From Podocnemis expansa (taxonomy: Eukaryota > Chordata > Testudines > Podocnemididae), in NCBI GenBank assembly GCA_007922195.1, contig ML681971.1, positions 4,320,505 to 4,384,504 on the forward strand: a stretch of DNA of 64,000 nucleotides, given 5' to 3'. A program made the position numbers and the translations under genes. The notes under the pieces are model-generated. The model saw only the letters and a list, made by a program, of their open reading frames with translations, was not told where the DNA came from and made no database searches. Within the stretch, counting starts at the first letter, position 1. The number at the start of each line of letters is the position of its first letter. Shown here piece after piece: positions 57,530-64,000 of this stretch.

Positions 57530-57980
57530 CCCGGATGGAAAATAAGGTCCAACCTAAATCACCTTTGCTGCAATTGAAGCCCATGCCCTCTTGTCCTGTC
57601 CTCACAGGTAAGGAGAACAATTTTTCTCCCTGTGACTTGTAACAATACTTTAAGTAATTCTCAGCTGTTTTCATATTCCTCCTTCATTCTTCTTTTTATA
57701 TACCTTATATATAAATTTTCAATCTGCCCTCACAGATTGTGGTTTCTAAACCTTTAATCATTTTTGTTGCTCTTCCCTGGACTTTCTCGAATTTCTTCAC
57801 ATCTTTTCTGAAATGGGCGCCCAGAACTGAATGCAACACTCTAGCTGAGGCCTAATCAGCATGAAGTAGAGCCTAAGATTTACTTTCTGTGTCTTGTTTA
57901 CAACACTCCTTCTAATACATCCCAGAATGATCTTTATTTTTTTTGCAAGTCTTGCTTTAACCAGTAGAGTCCACACCCTG
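57530..57980 (-). mobile_element. CR1: Old CR1 C-terminal fragment, tail-to-tail with previous CR1
   Basis: On the minus strand it encodes a decayed thumb and C-terminal region (LRLYFMLIRPQLECCIQFWAP at about 57800-57880). The 3' end is near 57530. It belongs to a more diverged subfamily than the plus-strand copy it abuts. Confidence 0.85.
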
Positions 57981-58534
57981 CTTGCTGACAGAAGCAAATA
58001 AAAATAAAATAAATAACAAGTAAATAGAAACCAATCCATTATTCTCCCAGCTCTAGCTTCAACTCAACACCCCCTGCTTGTACAGAGCTGATGTCCGATT
58101 GTGGTGGTGCTAGAAATAGCCCTCTGTCCAGGGAGAAAAATCACCCTATATCTCTGATTCACACTGCTGCATCTGCATTGCACTGCAGGCCTGTGGACAT
58201 TCCCTATCAACTGTCTGCCTGGACCCTACCCTTTACATGCCATGTATGCACTATGCAGTAAACCAAGTTGCTACAAAGGAGTAGCAAAGTTTGCTGAGAT
58301 TTTGGGTTATAATGGCATAAAGCAGTTTAGCTGAGAAATGAAATGTGATTCATGGTGGAGTGAAACTTGACTGCAAGAATGGGCACAAAGGAGTACCATT
58401 AAGGTTATTCCTTTGTCCATGGTTACTATGACTTTGGTTTGAAACCATAACACTGCATTCACCTAGAGCCAAAATCTCCCCAGAATGCAGCCTGTATATT
58501 TTTATGTGTATGCACATAGATGTGTATTGAGACA
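57981..58534. other. Unexplained, no gene seen
   Basis: No recognised feature. Confidence 0.4.
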
Positions 58535-59199
58535 TTCAGAAAAACTTCCTAACTGTCAAGATAGCTAAGCACTGATGCAAATTAGGCAAGGAGATTGTAG
58601 AATCTTTGTCATGGGAGGTTCTTAATGTAAGGCAGGCTTGGAAGCTGTGCCTAGCAGCTTCCGAGGGGGGGCAACTAATTTGCATGGGTTTAGTATTTGC
58701 ATGAGCACAAAGAATGCATTAGCATAAATACACTATGGGTGCAGGCCAGTATGGGTAATGGTATTTGGGGTTTGTCTGATCTCAAATCTGTCAATATCTG
58801 GAATTCTACTGAAGCAAAATATGAAATACTGTCTTTGGTGGTATGTTAGTCTCTGATTGTTCCAAAGCTGTTTGGGTTAGTTAAATGGTAAAAGCTACCC
58901 TTAGCTAAAAAGAGACTTGTAAGAGAGGTCAACACCTATTTCAGCCTGGAAAAAGACAAGACAGGGGTGGGGTTTGCATAGCTACTTCTGCTATGGAGTT
59001 ATACTTGAGGCATTTTGCCTCACTGCCTGTTCCCGGTGTCAAATGCTAGATCTGGCTGGGCTTCTTTTGAGGCTGTTCTTTGTTATTTTTAATGGAAGTA
59101 ACTGTTTGCAGCGACTTGAAGTTTAAGAACTGAAATCACTAGAGAGAGGAAACCCTCTCTCCCTCTCAGCTGAAATCACTGAAAAGGAGCAGCAGATGG

Positions 59200-59440
59200 A
59201 GTGACGAGCTGGCAGGGGGTGAGACCGGCCAGCGGGGAGCTCGGTGGTGTGAGTGACTGGTGGGTGGAGCTGGAGGACAGTGAGAATGGCCAGTGGCGAG
59301 CTAGGCCGTGCAAGTGACTGGTGGGTAGAGCTGGTGAACAGTGAGAGTGGCCAGTGGTGAGCTGGGTGGTATGAGTGACTGGTGGGCGGAGCTGGCAGAT
59401 AGCGGGTGGAGCCAGCGGATGGTGCTAGTGATGGACCAGT
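59200..59440 (+). repeat. ~63-bp tandem repeat, about 3-4 units
   Basis: Units contain 'gagtgactggtgggtggagc' or 'caagtgactggtgggtagag', followed by 'acagtgagaatggccagtgg'-like sequence. Located inside the LTR-like element. Confidence 0.88.
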
Positions 59441-59486
59441 GGTTGGCGCTAGTGGACAACTGGCATGAGAGACACTCCCTACATAC

Positions 59487-59750
59487 CCTAGGGTTGGTTG
59501 GGAGCCTAGTTAGCACTGATTCTCCAGATCAGTGCTGATTCTGCTAGTGAGCTTACATTTGCTGTTATGATATGGGGGATCATGTTGGAAGCCTGATCAG
59601 CACTGATTCCTCAGATCAGTGCAGGTTTTGCCATTAAGTGTTGTATGTTCTGTTATGCGGTGTGGGTTGTTGGGAACCTTGCTCTGTACTGATTTTCTAG
59701 ATCAGTGCTGATTTCTGTAATTTGGCCTTTTACATTCTGTTTTACTACTC
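59487..59750 (+). repeat. ~83-bp tandem repeat, three units
   Basis: Each unit has 'gttgggagcct' or 'gttggaagcct', then 'agcactgatt', 'cagatcagtgctgattctg' (or a variant) and 'ttacatt' or 'tgttctgtta'. Located inside the LTR-like element, to the right of the first array. Confidence 0.88.
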
Positions 59751-60075
59751 TTAAAACTTCTGTATACTATACTCATCTCCAACTTGTGAGTTGGGAAGCC
59801 TTATCCCTTTGGGATACCCAGCGAACAGTGCATGATTTCCCAGAAATCTGGGTGGGGGTTTGAGCCTGTTGATGGTGTTACATTGATTGGAAACCCCCTA
59901 GATATAGAACCCAGCCCTCGTCCTGCCATCTCGCCCTGGCAGAAGGGTTACATTAAGAACAGGTCAGACACACCTCAGGGATGGTCTAGATGATGCTTCG
60001 TCCTGTCTTCGTGCAAGAGACTGGACTAGAAGACCTCATCAAGGTCCCTTCCAGTCCTATATATCTATATAATAT

Positions 60076-61052
60076 ATAAATCTGTCATATAGACTATTAT
60101 GTATAGCTATAATGTTAATAGTTAAATCTATAACAGGTATGCTATATAATATTTATGCATATCATGTATTACAGCTTTTATTTAACAGCGACCCATCTTT
60201 GTACAGCATCACCCTTCTGATGTGAATGGGGATGGGGAATATGGGCCAAACTGCATGAAGGACACGTGTACCCACAATCTGAGAGGAGGCTTGAGGCTTG
60301 TATTCTCTAGGTCTGCAGATACAGTGCCTTTCCCAGAAACATCCAACCCAGCTTGTGGCTGTGGGAGAGCCAGCATGCTGGGGATGATACCTAGGCAGCA
60401 GGCTGCCACCACCTCTAGCTCACTCTTGTCAAGATGTTGCAAGCAAAGGGTTCCTGCGTAACATGGCGCCACCATCATTTCAATGGCTCAGCAAGTTGGA
60501 GCCCGTGCAGTCTGTCAGAAGGAAGTTATGCAGCTCCTGTTTATCATGTAAAGTAATTGCAGTGCAATCCATTTTACTGTCGTAACAATTCATCCTCGTT
60601 AATTATGTTACAGAAGGGGGGGAAGACGCGCAGATGTAATGTTTATTAAGAAGCTAGAAGCTGCAGAGGCAGTAGCTCTTGGTTTATTCAAAAGGTTGTA
60701 TGATTGCCGGCTTGTTGTGGTTCCCCCCCCCCCCTTCTGTGTCCCCAGAGAATTCCTATCTGCTCAGGAAATAAATTCTCCCTGCTAGAGCTACTTACAA
60801 AATGCTAGAGCTCTAACTCAATGTTTCATTCAACTTCATTTGTTCCCCAAAGCCATTTGTCACACCTTGGTGGCTTTCAAGTATCCTTAAAAGCACTGTG
60901 CAACATGTAGGAAGATCTAGGGTTACACGAGAAGGGGAGCTTCTGCGTTTCTTCGCTATCCTTTTGAGAGCAAAATAAAGGAATGTTGTCTTCTGTTTAC
61001 ATAGAGACTTTCAGACAGTTGATGCCTAAATAATATATGACCACATCACTAA
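60076..61052. other. Unexplained; AT-rich next to CR1 tail
   Basis: 60048-60180 is dominated by 'tatata' and 'ctatata' runs just after the CR1 end. A C11 run lies at 60723-60733. No gene. Confidence 0.45.
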
Positions 61053-61240
61053 GGGCCGGTCTACACATCCTACTAAGGAACCCTAAAGGCGTGTGATTTC
61101 TAAAGCATACCAACGTGTTGCACGCTGGCCAGTGTGGTCCCTGATGGTACAAACTAAAGGTTCCCCAGTGAGCACTGGGGCATTTTAGAAATCCCTCTTG
61201 CCCCCCTCAGTGTGCATTGCCGTACCATGTAGATAAGCCC
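61053..61240. mobile_element. Short Harbinger-like MITE
   Basis: The ends GGGCCGGTCTACACAT and 'atgtagataagccc' are imperfect complements. The flanks taa and tca may be a decayed 3-bp duplication. Internal 'ggttccccagtgagcactgg' type inverted pieces. Non-coding. Confidence 0.6.
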
Positions 61241-62529
61241 TCAGTCTAGTGTGCAGTGCTGTAGCAGTCAGTCCCAGGATAATAGAGACGTAAGGCGAAT
61301 GAGACACTGTGACTTAGTTTCCCCAGCTTGAGGTGAGCAGATATAGCATGCCTAAATTAGAGTCTGGCCTAGACACCTGGGCTAAAATGGCTACAGAAAA
61401 ATAGTCCAGAGTGATCAGAACACAGCAGCATAACTCAGTAACACCAAACTAGGGTGTGGCTTCAGCACTTGTCCCCTCCCAATGGCTGAGCCAGTATCAT
61501 GGCTTCCAGCACTGACTGGTTACTAAATCCAGATCATTGCTGTTCTAGAAGTACATAGAGGCCTCAGCCAAGTCTGGAACTTTCTTCGGCTTCGAGGATG
61601 AACAGTGCCTGACAGCAGGCCATGCCATCCAGCATCAGCACTGCGCTTGAGTCTGTTGCATGGAGAATTTAAATATTTTTAGTTTTCATTCTGAATCAAC
61701 AAGCAAAACCAAACATTTCAAAATAGCAAAATTCTCCATTCAGCAGACCACCTTTGCCTGCCCATTCTGAACTCTGCACCCCAAGAGCTCATAATGCTTC
61801 GTGCTCAGCATCTGTACAGCACCCAGAACAACTGGCACCGCTGAAGTCTACTGTGATCCCTAGAGGACTAATGTCTCTTCTCTACTTGGGTTCTCTGGTG
61901 TAGCGCACAGCTAAAGAGGCCCAGTGCAGGGCTGTCCCTTACAGCACATGTCTTGGTTGGTTTGATTGTGTCTGCTTCTAATGACTACCTGAGAAACTGC
62001 AACGAGCTGCTATTCCTGCCAACGGCTAAGTGGAGAAGCATCTAATAGCTTTGTTTTTCATCTTTGCTAGCAACCCTGGTGTATGTAGCTACAGAGTAGG
62101 ATATGCGGCATGGATCACTTTTATATATGCATGCATCTCTTGAAAAAGCATCCATTGCCCATGCCCTGTGCACAAGCTCCAAATTTACCACCTGTGTTAA
62201 ATCAACCCAGTGTTTTCCAGACCAAGCCAAACTGCTTTTCCTCAGGGAGGTCTCTGCGCATACAGCATTTCACCTTTCAGATGTCAGCTCCCTGGATATA
62301 ACTCTGCTTAGGCTAGGATGATTCAAAGGGGGAAGAGCATATTTCTTTCATCTTCACATAACTCAGAAATAATGGCTGGAAGGAATTTGCTCCACATTGC
62401 TAGAAACAGTGAGCAGTAAGAACGAACCAAGGATGGAAAGCTTCAGCTCAAAAAAGGGGAATATTTCAGAAACCTACAGCCAGATTATAACAAGAGTTCG
62501 TAGCAATCTTAATTATTCTGTGAAGCCAA
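61241..62529. other. Unexplained, no gene seen
   Basis: Frames are 72 codons or fewer. No repeat identified. Confidence 0.45.
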
Positions 62530-62745
62530 GTCAGGTAGGCAATATGTCTTAACAGGTAGAGTGCTCACCTGTGACTCAAGAGATCCAAGCTTTATTTTTG
62601 GCCTGGCCACTGACCTGTTGTGGTCAAGTTGTTTTCCTTCTCTGTGCCTTGGTTTCTCCATCTATAAATTGGGGCTAACAGCATCCATCTCCTTTGTAAA
62701 GTGCTTTGAGATCTACCAAAGAAGAGCACCAGCTCAGAGTGAGGG
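62530..62745 (+). mobile_element. MIR: MIR-like tRNA-derived SINE
   Basis: 'cttaacaggtagagtgctca' and 'ctcaagagatccaagcttta' form a tRNA-like head. They are followed by 'gtggtcaagttgttttcctt', 'tctgtgccttggtttctcca' and 'ttgtaaagtgctttgagat', a full MIR-type body. The most complete SINE in the window. Confidence 0.87.
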
Positions 62746-64000
62746 ATAGTTGTACCTAATCTGCTACAGCCAGCCCTGATCACCAGTCAGTGATTTGGGT
62801 GTATAAAAAGTTTCCATTTCTAAACAGCATCTTACATTTTGGATAGGCCCTTTTGCAGCAAATACCACCACAGTTCTTTACAAGCATCTAGCCTTTCATT
62901 GTTGCTCTTTATATACAGAACTGTCCCAACCACCCAGCTGAGCTGAAGGCCTCATTGTAGAAACCCCTGGACAGACACAGTAAGAAACAGTCCCTGAATC
63001 AGAAAACTTTTAGTCTAAATGGACAAAAAGTAGGAGAGGAAAGAGAGGTGACTTGACATATCCAAGGCCTCCAGTCCCTCAGTTGCAGATCTCCTAAGTC
63101 CCAGGCCCATCCCTAGCCGGCAGACAATATTGTTACTGTATATGCAGACATCAGTGCACACAGCAAGAGTGACTTCACCCACCACTGGAACGCAGCCACC
63201 TCTGGGTTGGAAAGGGGCAGCTGTGTAGCTGGACACAGCAATGTCACACAGTAGTTGAGGTCACAATGCAGGAGTCGGCACCTACATCCTATTAAAAAGG
63301 CACATGGGGGAAGGTTGGCAGAACATTTGAATTTGCTTGGGATAATGTGCCTCTCCTCTAGAAGGCTGTTTCTGGAAGTGGATGCCGCAGAGTCACAAGA
63401 ATACAATGGCACTCACATTTACATTGCGCCCAAAAGACAGCTATGGTGTCATGTGGTCCCACCTCAGAGTCTTGGCTGAGCAGGGAAAGTCCACCTGTTG
63501 GACTGTCTCCTGTAATCTCCCCTCTGTTTGTGCCCATTCCAAACACATATAACTCACTGCAACCAGGAGCATCAAGGCTGCAAGACAAATATGTCTGCCA
63601 CATTCTTTCCTTAGCCATTGTCATTCCTGGCATTAGTTCTCTGCAGCTGCCTCCCTTTGCTAACCTTTTCATCATTTCTCACTCGCTTCCCTCACATAAG
63701 TCTTGTTGGGGCCAGATGAGTGGGTAGGGTAAATGTTAAATCTCACTGTATTATTTCAATTATTGTCTTTCCCTAAGGTACACAACTTGTCAGCCTCCCA
63801 GTCACAGAATGCCAAGTGTTGCCGCGTTCTGTAATTGGGCCGGCGCAGATCAGATTTTATGCTAGCCTCTGCAGAACTGTGTCCTGAATTCGAATGGCTG
63901 CACTGGAGGAGGACATGTGGTGCCACTGAAGCCAGCTGAACGCAGCAAAATTAGCAAATGCATCTTCCTGAAGTGCTGGTGAGAGGGGAAAAAGCCAGCT
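62746..64000. other. Mostly unexplained; old repeat remnant at ~62950-63030
   Basis: 'cacagtaagaaacagtccct' then 'tttagtctaaatggaca' resembles the tail of the ancient SINE-like repeat also seen at 45765. No gene. Frames are 105 codons or fewer. Confidence 0.4.

Larger units (their letters stand above)
58626..59952. mobile_element. Probable solo LTR, 1.3 kb, with internal tandem arrays
   Basis: Inserted in CR1 with TTAA on each side (58622-58625 and 59953-59956). The ends are TGTAAGGC and GGGTTACA, giving TG..CA and a short terminal inverted repeat TGTAA/TTACA, as in LTRs. A 4-bp duplication suits gammaretrovirus-like or some other LTR elements. No gag, pol or env is present. Orientation is unclear: CATAAATAC (58723) is a weak plus-strand TATA candidate and no AATAAA was found. 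A piggyBac-type transposon, which also duplicates TTAA, is the main alternative, but its usual CCC termini are absent. Confidence 0.6.
58535..60075 (+). mobile_element. CR1: CR1 3'-end split by LTR-like element
   Basis: The left part (58535-58625) reads 'gaaaaacttcctaactgtca' to 'gggaggttcttaa'. The right part (59957-60075) reads 'gaacaggtcagacacacctc' to 'ggactagaagacctcatcaa' and 'ggtcccttccagtcctat'. Joined, they form one ordinary CR1 tail. Confidence 0.9.

Overview
This is repeat-dense, non-coding DNA from a vertebrate nuclear genome, most likely a turtle. The evidence is the repeat fauna: many CR1 LINE fragments of several subfamilies ending in the ATTCTATGA-type 3' repeat, MIR-like tRNA-derived SINEs, many short hAT elements with 8-bp target-site duplications (TSDs), and Harbinger-like MITEs built of TTTCGAAATAA-type palindromes that begin GGCTATGTC. 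A soft-shelled turtle is a possible but weak guess. I found no host gene: no exon chain, no conserved host protein, no tRNA, rRNA or CRISPR array. The only convincing protein-coding sequence is the reverse transcriptase (RT) of CR1.

Layout. 0-5.4 kb: unexplained sequence, a CR1 tail, a SINE, then two minus-strand LTR-like units (3.9-5.1 kb), one with four 46-bp tandem repeats. 6.8-7.9 kb: old CR1 with a hAT fragment inside. 9.27-9.78 kb: Harbinger-type MITE. 12.3-13.5 kb: young CR1 with a 369-codon open RT frame. 17.8-18.6 kb: a foldback element abutting a hAT element. 19.5-20.3 kb: a 400-N gap lying inside a palindromic MITE. 21-24 kb: CR1 tails. 24.3-26.7 kb: hAT, CR1 and a minisatellite-bearing hAT. 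30.2-32.1 kb: the longest young CR1 (minus strand), then a second minisatellite-bearing hAT. 33.5-36.0 kb: palindromic repeats and a hAT nested in a hAT. 39-44 kb: MITEs, an old CR1 split by an insertion, hATs and SINEs. 48.7-51.3 kb: a large palindromic repeat and two hATs. 53.6-58.0 kb: a long decayed CR1 carrying two further insertions, with antisense CR1 remnants on either side. 58.5-60.1 kb: a CR1 tail split by a 1.3-kb LTR-like element.

The genes do not work together as a system. What the window offers is a stratigraphy of insertions. Precise TSDs allow empty sites to be reconstructed and insertions to be ordered. The strongest unusual signals are: an unnamed repeat family found repeatedly as inverted dimers whose symmetry centre differs from copy to copy; a TA core shared by the TSDs of two hAT families; LTR-like elements with internal tandem arrays; and a gap whose left edge coincides with the inferred end of a palindromic MITE. 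Family assignments come from recognition by eye and were not checked by database search.
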